Positions 1-5,565 of a stretch of DNA of 8,026 bases are shown here, piece after piece (position 1 is the stretch's first letter; each line of letters starts with the position of its first letter). Position numbers and translations under genes: made by a program. Source of the DNA: Bdellovibrionales bacterium (lineage in GTDB: Bacteria; Bdellovibrionota; JAFGOL01). The notes beneath the pieces were generated by a model. It was not told where the DNA came from. It was given only the letters and a program-made list of their open reading frames with translations, and made no database searches. Where the stretch lies: positions 1-8,026 of the forward strand of contig JAKIZQ010000049.1 of NCBI GenBank assembly GCA_022707945.1, in the 5' to 3' direction.

Positions 1-499
1 CATAGATATCATCGTCATATTCTTTAATATCCATTGAAAGACCGCTTATAAATTCCCACGCCTTGCTTTGCGTCTTATGATCCATACCCGCACGAACAGA
101 ATACATGTTCCATTTAGCCCTAGTTTCTGTATCCATCAATACAGGGTCGCTATTGTTGTTATACTTGTTATTTAGATAAAAGACAGAGTCTTCGTCTGGT
201 TTTAAACTTACTCCACCATTAAATTTCCAAGTGAACCAACTTTGTGAAGTGTTTTTAAAATATCTATTATAATCTATTCCGCCGCCGAGATTAAAAACAA
301 ATTCTCTTCTATCAAAAAAGATATCAACCTCTGGATCAACTCTCATTAAATAATCCAAACCAGAAGAAGATTCCATATATAAACAATTCGTGTCAAAACC
401 ACCCAACAATGAAACAGAATCTTTCACATAGAATTTTCCATATGCGTTTAATGAAAACACAGTCAATAAAGCTATTATAATTCTTAATAAAGACATCAT
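1..499 (-). CDS. Exported, probable outer-membrane beta-barrel protein (3' part outside window)
   Basis: The reading frame is open from ATG at 499 to the window edge, giving 166 codons with no stop, so the C-terminus is missing. The N-terminus is a typical Sec signal peptide: MMSLLR, a hydrophobic stretch (IIIALLTVFSL), then NAYG with likely cleavage before KFYVKDS. The mature part has no further hydrophobic helix. It is rich in Gly, Asn, Asp and aromatic residues in short alternating stretches, such as RREFVFNLGGGIDYNRYF and SWFTWKFNGGVSLK, separated by polar turns. This is the texture of outer-membrane beta-strands. The first of two tandem ATGs is preferred because it makes an ATGA overlap with the upstream stop and sits 11 bases from a GAGG. 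As the last visible gene of a motor/TPR operon it could be the outer-membrane partner, comparable in role to the GltA/GltB/GltH barrels of Myxococcus. That role is inferred from context, since I recognise no family-specific motif. A soluble beta-sandwich protein is the alternative. Confidence 0.68.
   Translation of the reverse strand, partial: MMSLLRIIIALLTVFSLNAYGKFYVKDSVSLLGGFDTNCLYMESSSGLDYLMRVDPEVDIFFDRREFVFNLGGGIDYNRYFKNTSQSWFTWKFNGGVSLKPDEDSVFYLNNKYNNNSDPVLMDTETRAKWNMYSVRAGMDHKTQSKAWEFISGLSMDIKEYDDDIY
496..499 (-). other. ATGA stop/start overlap
   Basis: The TGA stop of the four-cysteine protein (498-496) overlaps the ATG of the barrel-like gene (499-497). Such 4-bp overlaps usually mean translation re-initiation and co-expression of the two products. 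Confidence 0.75.
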
Positions 500-1020
500 C
501 TGAATGGAGACCTCGCCGCTGGATAATCTTCTGGAACATTTATATCCATATTAATAAGTTCTTTCTTCTCAGAAACATCATCTTGTATCATTTCGTTATT
601 TGTACCAATCCTTCTAGCAACAGAGTTCTTAAGCAGACACTCCTCTATTTTAAGGTTTATATCTCCAAAAAGTCTATTTACCTTTCTTATACGTTCTAAT
701 TCATTAAAAGCCTTAACACTAATTTTATAACAATCCATTTTGTCTATTTTGTCTAATATAGAAAAATAAGCATAATCTATAGTCTTTAATGCTCCCAGCC
801 CATCCCTTATACAAAACTCTTGTTCTTTCATGCCATTCTTAACTTTGCTATAAAGTTCATTTTCTGTTCTAGTAAGTATTATTTTATTCTTTTTAATTAT
901 TTCTTTTTCTTTTTCTATTTTTTCACAAAACAAATCCTTTATTGTTGAATCTATATTGTCTTTTGAATGGAGAACATTAAAAGAGATTAACAAAGAAACA
1001 ATAAATAAAAATCTAAACAA
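496..1020 (-). CDS. Exported four-cysteine helical protein, function unknown
   Basis: I do not recognise this 174-residue protein. It starts with TTG, supported by AAGGAGG nine bases upstream; there is no ATG between the preceding gene's stop and this codon. Residues 1-19 (MFRFLFIVSLLISFNVLHS) form a signal peptide with probable cleavage before KDN. There is no lipobox, so the product is probably periplasmic or secreted. Residues 30-60 are highly charged (EKIEKEKEIIKKNK) and likely form a helix or short coiled coil, and the next 70 residues also look helical. The protein has exactly four cysteines (32, 70, 97, 128), all after the signal peptide, which would suit two disulfides. The last 40 residues are polar and end in a Pro-rich tail (PEDYPAARSPFR). 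It lies 18 bases after the AgmX/PglI-domain gene and overlaps the barrel-like gene, so it is probably an accessory part of the same envelope complex. That role is inference from position alone. Confidence 0.8.
   Translation of the reverse strand: MFRFLFIVSLLISFNVLHSKDNIDSTIKDLFCEKIEKEKEIIKKNKIILTRTENELYSKVKNGMKEQEFCIRDGLGALKTIDYAYFSILDKIDKMDCYKISVKAFNELERIRKVNRLFGDINLKIEECLLKNSVARRIGTNNEMIQDDVSEKKELINMDINVPEDYPAARSPFR
511..514 (-). promoter_or_regulatory. Shine-Dalgarno (GAGG) for the barrel-like gene
   Basis: GAGG lies inside the end of the preceding gene, 11 bases before the ATG at 499 and 14 before the second ATG at 496. The spacing favours the first ATG. Combined with the ATGA overlap it suggests translational coupling. 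Confidence 0.4.
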
Positions 1021-1029
1021 ATCTCTTGT

Positions 1030-1036
1030 CCTCCTT
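1030..1036 (-). promoter_or_regulatory. Strong Shine-Dalgarno that fixes a TTG start
   Basis: AAGGAGG, a near-perfect anti-16S match and the strongest ribosome site in the window, ends nine bases before TTG at 1020. The TAA of the preceding gene is just upstream (1041-1039). No ATG or GTG is available in this frame between that stop and the TTG, so the start is well supported. Confidence 0.8.
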
Positions 1037-1038
1037 AA

Positions 1039-2427
1039 TTAGTTTTGAGCCGTAAAATTCAAAGGATAGTTAACAACAACTTCTCCCCCTTTTGGACTAG
1101 GAAATTTTATCCTTGTAAACACTCTTTGTACACAAGAAGTAAGTTCTTTGTCTTTAGCGGCAGTACCACTAAAAGACATGTTGTCAGTAGAAACACTACC
1201 ACTTAAAAGAATCATGAACATAACTTTTAATTCCCCACTCAACCTTGGGTTACTCTTAAGAGCTTTATTATAGCAATACTGAAAAGCACTTACATGTTGA
1301 GAGAGTGTTTTTGCTATTATAGCTGGACTCATAGATCCAGCCCCACCCACGTCTTCCTGTTGTATGTCACCCAATATATTAACAGCACCAGCATCTTGCC
1401 CTTCGCCAAAAGCAACAAGACCAGATCCTGTTGTTGTTTTCAATGAACCTATATCAACACCTTTCGCATCACCTGAACCTCTTTTAATCTTTGCTTCTTG
1501 TATTGTCGAACCAGCCCTAAGACCAGAAACACCTTTTAAGGCTTTATCTAATTTATCATTAAAACCACTTTCCTGAAAAAGATTAGCAACAGTACCGCCT
1601 CTCCCTTTTGAACCTATAATACCTATTATGCCAGCAGAGCGGACTATTTCTGACGAACTCCTTTTTGCTTCAGCACCACCGCCTGATCTTCCTTTAGAAG
1701 CTATCGTTACATCCTTGTTCCTAACATTTTTATCTTTTATTCCTCTGCCAGTGTTTTTATTATCTCTGCTTCTTAATTCACTATTGGAAACAGCTCTTTT
1801 TTTGGTTATCTGTTCTTTTGTTGGAGGTTCTTTTTTCTTAAATGGTTCTGGTTTATCCATTATAAGCCTTGCAAATCTCTCTGGTATCTTTTCAAAATTA
1901 ATTTCATTATTATTTTGATATTTAACGTTTGAGAATGAATACACTGCAAAAACATATGCAATGAGCAGGAATGATAATATTGAAAAAAAACTTATATCAA
2001 AGTCACTAGTAATAATTCCTGCCCTAAATTCTCTTGGCAGTGTTTTCATTGTTCTTTCTGACGGATAGACCTTAAAAAGTATGGTTTTATCCTCGAGGAA
2101 CAAAATGCCCCTGGCTTCTTCTGATATAGGAATACTTACAATGTTGTCCTTAGATACAACTTCATTACTCTTCTTTATTTCTGATAAAGAAACAACATTG
2201 TCTTGTTGAAAGATCTTGCCATCCATCAGCTCACTAACGTTCACGACATATTTATCGTCTACATACTGAAAAAGAGGAAATTTGTCATAAAAACCATCTG
2301 AGTCTATGACTATTGTATTGTCTAAAGACGTTCCTACATAAACTTCATTAAGATCATCAATAACAACTTCGTTTATTAATCTTCCCGATCTTAAAAGTCC
2401 TATTTTTATATTAGGTATTCTATTCAT
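1039..2427 (-). CDS. FHA-like, single-pass protein with AgmX/PglI (TonB-like) C-terminal domain; GltG-type coupling protein
   Basis: This 462-residue protein probably links the inner-membrane motor to periplasmic or outer-membrane parts. Residues 1-125 are a cytoplasmic beta-rich domain; VYVGTSLDNTIVIDSDGF (29-46) resembles the first strands of an FHA domain, but the usual Arg after the Gly and the Ser-x-x-His are absent. A single membrane helix spans about 146-167, with basic residues before it (R132, R135), predicting an N-in topology. PERFARLIM (182-190) follows, then a Lys/Pro-rich stretch (192-212) and a long Gly/Ser/Lys-rich linker containing GIIGIIGSKGRGG (266-278). Residues 366-462 match the AgmX/PglI C-terminal domain: two cysteines (385 and 432) that probably pair, NPRLSGELKV, KFPSPKGGEVVVNYPLNF. 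Domain order resembles Myxococcus GltG/PglI. It directly follows the ExbB/ExbD genes, as energy-transduction partners often do. The ATG at 2427 has only a weak GGAT ribosome site, ten bases after the previous stop, so coupling is likely. The exact orthologue name is uncertain. Confidence 0.85.
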   Translation of the reverse strand: MNRIPNIKIGLLRSGRLINEVVIDDLNEVYVGTSLDNTIVIDSDGFYDKFPLFQYVDDKYVVNVSELMDGKIFQQDNVVSLSEIKKSNEVVSKDNIVSIPISEEARGILFLEDKTILFKVYPSERTMKTLPREFRAGIITSDFDISFFSILSFLLIAYVFAVYSFSNVKYQNNNEINFEKIPERFARLIMDKPEPFKKKEPPTKEQITKKRAVSNSELRSRDNKNTGRGIKDKNVRNKDVTIASKGRSGGGAEAKRSSSEIVRSAGIIGIIGSKGRGGTVANLFQESGFNDKLDKALKGVSGLRAGSTIQEAKIKRGSGDAKGVDIGSLKTTTGSGLVAFGEGQDAGAVNILGDIQQEDVGGAGSMSPAIIAKTLSQHVSAFQYCYNKALKSNPRLSGELKVMFMILLSGSVSTDNMSFSGTAAKDKELTSCVQRVFTRIKFPSPKGGEVVVNYPLNFTAQN

Positions 2428-2437
2428 TTTATATCCG

Positions 2438-2932
2438 CTATTTTTTTAGAGCCACAAATTTAAAATCATTATACTCAACTTGACCAGCTGTATACATTAT
2501 CTGCCTCAACATAGAAAATGGGATGTCTTTGTCCATTTGAAGAACTATTATTCCTTCTGATTTTAGTTTTTTGTTAAAAGAAGAAATATATTTTGTTTTT
2601 TCAGCATGTTTTGACAACACATTATACAGTGGTTCTATCATAAAACCTGTTTCATCTAGGTCCATCTTTTTCACTACACCCTTGTCATGTTTAAGGACCA
2701 CTCTCCCGTCTACTATTATGTTGTATCTATCTACTGTTACAGTCAACATATCTACTGGAGTTTTGTTGGAACTACTTAATGGAAAATCCATATATCCTGA
2801 TGTTTTTATACTATGAGAGGTTGCAGCGCTAAAATTGATCAAAAGAAATATCAACAGCATTACAAACATATCTAATAGCGCTGTTATGTTTATCTCTGGT
2901 ATTGTGGTGTCCCTTCTTTTTCTAATTCCCAT
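2438..2932 (-). CDS. ExbD/TolR-family motor subunit (second copy)
   Basis: This 164-residue protein is a stator-type subunit that couples proton flow through the ExbB-like channel to motion in the periplasm. It has a short basic cytoplasmic N-terminus (MGIRKRRDTTIPEI), one membrane helix at about 16-38 (NITALLDMFVMLLIFLLINF), and a periplasmic domain to residue 164. Asp21 in LLDMF is in the position of the essential membrane aspartate of ExbD/TolR. The periplasmic domain shows the family pattern: LTVTVDRYNIIVDGRVV (83-99), a helix around IEPLYNVLSKHAEK, then IIVLQMDKDIPFSMLRQIMY and a final strand (FKFVALKK). Length is normal for ExbD. Its ATG shares a base with the stop of the first ExbD gene (TAATG), and GGGGGAG lies seven bases upstream. 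It is clearly not a recent duplicate of its neighbour. In the Myxococcus Agl motor the two such subunits are AglQ and AglS; I cannot assign which this one matches. Confidence 0.93.
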   Translation of the reverse strand: MGIRKRRDTTIPEINITALLDMFVMLLIFLLINFSAATSHSIKTSGYMDFPLSSSNKTPVDMLTVTVDRYNIIVDGRVVLKHDKGVVKKMDLDETGFMIEPLYNVLSKHAEKTKYISSFNKKLKSEGIIVLQMDKDIPFSMLRQIMYTAGQVEYNDFKFVALKK

Positions 2933-2934
2933 TA
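2930..2934 (-). other. TAATG stop/start overlap between the two ExbD genes
   Basis: The TAA of the first ExbD gene (2934-2932) shares its final A with the ATG of the second (2932-2930). A good ribosome site (GGGGGAG, 2946-2940) lies in the end of the first gene. This arrangement suits coupled, near-stoichiometric production of the two subunits. Confidence 0.75.
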
Positions 2935-3453
2935 AACAACTCCCCCGCCTAAAACAACATTGGGGAACATCGTGGTTTTTTTCATATTACCATCTTTACC
3001 TATTTCTTTTCTTTCTCTTGATGCATCCATGGTTTGCACTATTTCTTCAAATCTTGTGTTTGAATCTGGCACTATTATTATCGACCACTCATTTGGATAA
3101 TTCTTCTTTATTTCTAAAAGTTTTGTACTCAGCAATTCATAATCATAAAGACCATTCTTCTTTTTTATTAAAGTTCCAGCTCCATCAACACTAAGTAAAC
3201 CGCCTGTGCCACCGAGGACAAAACCGTCTGTGGTTATAGCTATAGTAAGGCCAAGTTTTTTCTGCTCTTGATCTTGTGTGTCCACCACACTGGTTTCTTC
3301 TGCAAAAGCAGGCAGAGAAGCATCCAAAATAACATATTCAGTAAAGCTAACAGACAATAACAACACTGGGATTACAGCAACAATAAAATCTAGTAATGGA
3401 ACAAGATTTACGTTCCTTAATGCAGCAACTTTCTTCCTTTTACCAGAAGCCAT
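2932..3453 (-). CDS. ExbD/TolR-family motor subunit (first copy)
   Basis: This 173-residue ExbD/TolR-like protein has a basic N-terminus (MASGKRKKVAAL), one membrane helix at about 17-38, and a periplasmic domain. Asp22 in VPLLDF corresponds to the proton-carrying aspartate of the family. The periplasmic part begins with an acidic linker (AEETSVVDTQDQEQ), then LTIAITTDGFVLGG, a Gly-rich loop (79-93, GLLSVDGAG), a helix around YDYELLSTKLLEIKK, and the strand and helix SIIIVPDSNTRFEEIVQTMD. It ends with TTMFPNVVLGGGVV, a tail that I associate with ExbD copies in Agl/Glt-type clusters rather than with E. coli ExbD or TolR (recollection, not checked). The gene begins three bases after the ExbB-like stop, with GAGGT seven bases before the ATG. 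The loop and tail set it apart from the second ExbD, so the two probably take different places around the channel. Confidence 0.9.
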   Translation of the reverse strand: MASGKRKKVAALRNVNLVPLLDFIVAVIPVLLLSVSFTEYVILDASLPAFAEETSVVDTQDQEQKKLGLTIAITTDGFVLGGTGGLLSVDGAGTLIKKKNGLYDYELLSTKLLEIKKNYPNEWSIIIVPDSNTRFEEIVQTMDASRERKEIGKDGNMKKTTMFPNVVLGGGVV

Positions 3454-3456
3454 TCT

Positions 3457-4149
3457 TTAGACCTCGTTGTTTGGGAGTGGCGGTTGATCTTGAACAGAAG
3501 ATCTATTCCTGACTGTTCTATATTGTTCAGATATAAGATTTAATACAGCCACAGAATATCTATCTACATCATCCATCATCTTGTTCGCCTTATTGGATAA
3601 ATAACTATGAACAACTATGGCCGTTACAGCAACAATAAGTCCAAATGCAGTACAGTTCATTGCTTCCGCTATACCGGTCGCTAACATTTGTTGTTTTTGT
3701 GCTGGGTCTGCCGCAGACAAAGAACCAAATGACTTTATAAGACCAGTAATAGTACCCAAAAGTCCAAGCAGAGTAGACAGATTGGCAAAAGTAGCGATAA
3801 AACTTAATCCAGACTGGATCTGTGGAACAACTTTCAACGAAGCTTCATCCATAGCCCCATCTATATCCTCTGTTGGTTTACCAAACCTTAAAAGCCCTGC
3901 CTTTATAACTTGTGGCAAAGAAGCCCTAGGTTTTATCTGGCACATTTTTATAGCACGATCTATATTTCCAGAAGAAATAAGCTTCATTATCTGTTTCATA
4001 AATGGTTCACTATCTACAGCATAAGTGAAATAAAGTTTTATGAACCTATCAACAGATAACGCAATAACAAAAATAGCCACAACGCCTATAGCATACATAA
4101 AGGGACCGCCTTTCTGAAATGCAACCGCTATTGTTTCATAAAAATTCAT
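3457..4149 (-). CDS. MotA/TolQ/ExbB-family proton channel subunit (AglR-type)
   Basis: This 230-residue inner-membrane protein forms the channel that, with ExbD-type partners, converts proton-motive force into mechanical work. Three membrane helices are visible: about 18-40, 114-139 and 161-184, with a large cytoplasmic loop between the first two, as in ExbB/TolQ. The core motif is ANLSTLLGLLGTITGLIKSF (122-141), followed by GIAEAMNCTAFGLIVAV (159-175). Thr133 (GTITG) and Thr167 (CTAFG) match the two pore threonines of E. coli ExbB (T148, T181). The usual AIPA after the third-helix start reads AVTA here, so the conserved Pro is Thr. The cytoplasmic C-terminus ends in a short Pro-rich tail (QPPLPNNEV). 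GGAGG lies nine bases before the ATG. Two ExbD genes follow immediately, which is the classic motor arrangement; one channel gene plus two ExbDs is the AglR-AglQ-AglS layout of myxobacterial gliding and related systems. Confidence 0.95.
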   Translation of the reverse strand: MNFYETIAVAFQKGGPFMYAIGVVAIFVIALSVDRFIKLYFTYAVDSEPFMKQIMKLISSGNIDRAIKMCQIKPRASLPQVIKAGLLRFGKPTEDIDGAMDEASLKVVPQIQSGLSFIATFANLSTLLGLLGTITGLIKSFGSLSAADPAQKQQMLATGIAEAMNCTAFGLIVAVTAIVVHSYLSNKANKMMDDVDRYSVAVLNLISEQYRTVRNRSSVQDQPPLPNNEV

Positions 4150-4158
4150 CTGAATTAA

Positions 4159-4163
4159 CCTCC
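4159..4163 (-). promoter_or_regulatory. Shine-Dalgarno (GGAGG) of the ExbB-like gene
   Basis: GGAGG lies nine bases before the ATG at 4149, within the largest gap of the operon (29 bases, 4150-4178). I see no promoter or hairpin in that gap. A strong independent ribosome site may allow higher output for the channel subunit, which is needed in several copies per complex. Confidence 0.7.
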
Positions 4164-4178
4164 ACTCCGTAGTATGTT

Positions 4179-4448
4179 TTAGAAAGGTTCATTATAAGTA
4201 ACCTCAACTATAGCCTTAGTGTAATCATAGTCAGCAAAATTATCTCTAAAATCAATATCAGATTTCTTTATTATATAAAGTGTTCTTGGTCTGTCTATAA
4301 GACCGGTTATATCAAGTCCCTCTAGATCTACATATTGCCTTTTTTTTGATGTTGTTTTTTTGACCACCTTTTTCTTTGCAGAATAAACATCGTCACAAAA
4401 AGTAGATAAAGATACAATTAATACAATAGCCCATAAAACTCTTAACAT
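4179..4448 (-). CDS. Small exported protein with basic linker and short conserved-looking domain, unknown function
   Basis: This is an 89-residue protein. Residues 1-24 form a signal peptide (MLRVLWAIVLIVSLSTFCDD then VYSA), with probable cleavage before the KKK at about 25. Cys18 is preceded by Phe rather than Gly, Ala or Ser, so a lipoprotein is unlikely. Residues 25-37 are strongly basic (KKKVVKKTTSKKR), followed by a compact acidic and aromatic module: VDLEGLDITGLIDRP, then TLYIIKKSDIDF. The DITG-x-x-DRP-x-x-LYIIK pattern resembles short segments I recall in small proteins beside ExbB/ExbD genes of deltaproteobacteria and Fibrobacterota, but I cannot name a family. GAGGG lies nine bases before the ATG, and only one base separates it from the TPR lipoprotein stop. 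It directly precedes the channel gene, so a periplasmic accessory or assembly role in the motor is plausible. The basic stretch might contact peptidoglycan or phospholipid head groups (speculative). Confidence 0.8.
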   Translation of the reverse strand: MLRVLWAIVLIVSLSTFCDDVYSAKKKVVKKTTSKKRQYVDLEGLDITGLIDRPRTLYIIKKSDIDFRDNFADYDYTKAIVEVTYNEPF

Positions 4449-4449
4449 A

Positions 4450-5565
4450 TTATTTATCCCTCTTCTGGTTAGCGATATCGTTTATATACTTAAAAACCCT
4501 GTGTGAAGGACTTATTTCTCCATTTTTAAGAGCCACATACCTTTTAAACATATCCAATGCTTCTTGTGGTTTTTTTAGATTATCTATTAAAAATATACCA
4601 TAATTAAAGCAAGCCTCTGGATATGATGGTGCATATTGTAGAGCTTTTTCATACAATTCTTTGGCTTCCAAAAACATGCCAATGTTAGAATATGCTGAAG
4701 CTAAATTAACAATAGCTTCAACCAGCCTAGGGTTTAATGATAGGGTTCTTTTAAATTCATTTATTGCTCCCTCGTTATCTCCTGAGCTCAACAAATATTC
4801 GCCTAAATTTAAATGCGTATACGGATCGTTAGGTGAGAGGTCTGTCCCTTTTTTAAGAAGATCATAGGATTGAGATCTTCCTTCTAATTTAGCTGTAACA
4901 ACGCCAAGGTTGCTGTATATTGAACCGTTCTCTAACCCTTCATCTAGTGCTTTTATATATATAAACCTAGCATACTCGTACTTACCTTTGAAGTAATAAA
5001 CATTACCGAGAGTATTATATGCTGGCACAAATTTAGGGTTCTTTTTGATTATAAGCTCAGCAAGTCTTTGTGCTTGGTTGAGATCACCCAATAATATATA
5101 GATCAAAGCAGTATTGTTCATTATTACATCATTATTCGGTATGGTTTCATTAGCTTTTAGCAGCACGTTTAATGATCCGTTTTTATCACCATCCTCAAGA
5201 TATGTTTTAGCGAGTAATGAATAAGCCTCTATGAATCCTTTTCTATACTTTATAGCATTTTTAAAAGCCTCTTTTGCTTTTATGTATTCATTACCATAAA
5301 GATACAAGCGCCCCATATTGAACCAAATATCAGCATCTCCCTGATCAAAAGATATTGCTTTTATAAAATTATCTTCTGAGATCCTGTAAGTATTTAAGTC
5401 AGAATAAGAACTGCTCTCAAACTGTTTGGCTTTCTCCATTGCCAAAGAATAATAATCGTTACTAACAAGAGGTTTGCTTGTGTGCTCTTTTACAATCAAG
5501 TCCTTCTTTGTTGAACAAGAAAACAATATCAAAGGCAATGTAAAAATAATAATTTTTATATTCAT
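4450..5565 (-). CDS. TPR-repeat lipoprotein (GltE/AglT-like adaptor)
   Basis: This 371-residue protein has a lipoprotein signal: MNIKIIIFTLPLILFSC, with Cys17 as the lipidation site (lipobox LFSC). Ser18-Thr19 follow, with no Asp at +2, so export to the outer membrane is expected if the E. coli rule applies. From about 78 to 349 there are about eight tandem 34-residue TPR units starting near 78, 112, 146, 180, 215, 248, 282 and 316. They carry the usual W/Y-x-x-(L/M)G-x-x-Y and A-x-x-x-(Y/F)-x-x-A(L/I) spacing, for example WFNMGRLYLYGNEYIKAKEA and AYNTLGNVYYFKGKYEYA. TPRs form protein-binding superhelices, so this is a scaffold rather than an enzyme. Its ATG overlaps the stop of the large TPR gene (ATGA), and its own ribosome site is weak (GTGGG), so it is probably translated by coupling. 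In Myxococcus, GltE (AglT) is a TPR protein that works with the Agl/Glt motor; orthology is likely in kind but not proven. Confidence 0.88.
   Translation of the reverse strand: MNIKIIIFTLPLILFSCSTKKDLIVKEHTSKPLVSNDYYSLAMEKAKQFESSSYSDLNTYRISEDNFIKAISFDQGDADIWFNMGRLYLYGNEYIKAKEAFKNAIKYRKGFIEAYSLLAKTYLEDGDKNGSLNVLLKANETIPNNDVIMNNTALIYILLGDLNQAQRLAELIIKKNPKFVPAYNTLGNVYYFKGKYEYARFIYIKALDEGLENGSIYSNLGVVTAKLEGRSQSYDLLKKGTDLSPNDPYTHLNLGEYLLSSGDNEGAINEFKRTLSLNPRLVEAIVNLASAYSNIGMFLEAKELYEKALQYAPSYPEACFNYGIFLIDNLKKPQEALDMFKRYVALKNGEISPSHRVFKYINDIANQKRDK
5562..5565 (-). other. ATGA stop/start overlap
   Basis: The TGA of the large TPR gene (5564-5562) overlaps the ATG of the TPR lipoprotein (5565-5563). 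The lipoprotein gene has no strong ribosome site, so re-initiation by ribosomes finishing the upstream gene is the likely route. Confidence 0.75.

Noticed and set aside
1364..1918. Open frames on the plus strand (1364-1576 and 1628-1918)
   Set aside because: They lie opposite the Gly/Ser/Lys-rich linker of the AgmX/PglI-domain gene. Their composition (Pro, Ser, Leu-rich) mirrors that linker, and they have no ribosome site or recognisable domain.
2571..3460. Open frames on the plus strand opposite the two ExbD genes (2571-2816, 2835-3194, 3278-3460)
   Set aside because: The minus-strand proteins here are textbook ExbD/TolR. The plus-strand frames are antisense by-products without conserved features.
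3617..4024. 135-codon plus-strand open frame opposite the ExbB-like gene
   Set aside because: It is antisense to a strongly conserved channel gene. Its hydrophobic look comes from complementing the membrane-helix codons.
1039..4149. An ordinary TonB-ExbB-ExbD iron-uptake system
   Set aside because: There are two ExbDs, an FHA-like N-terminus and AgmX-type tail in place of a Pro-rich TonB, and TPR scaffolds. No TonB-dependent receptor plug or siderophore gene is visible. It cannot be fully excluded for genes outside the window.
4150..4178. Internal promoter or attenuator in the largest gap
   Set aside because: At 29 bases it holds only the GGAGG ribosome site. I find no paired -35/-10 boxes or stem-loop.
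4179..4448. Reading the 89-residue protein as a lipoprotein through Cys18
   Set aside because: Phe is at the position before Cys, which signal peptidase II substrates do not normally have. A type I cleavage site near VYSA fits better.
4661..4867. 68-codon plus-strand open frame opposite the TPR lipoprotein
   Set aside because: It is a shadow of the TPR repeats, with no ribosome site or domain.
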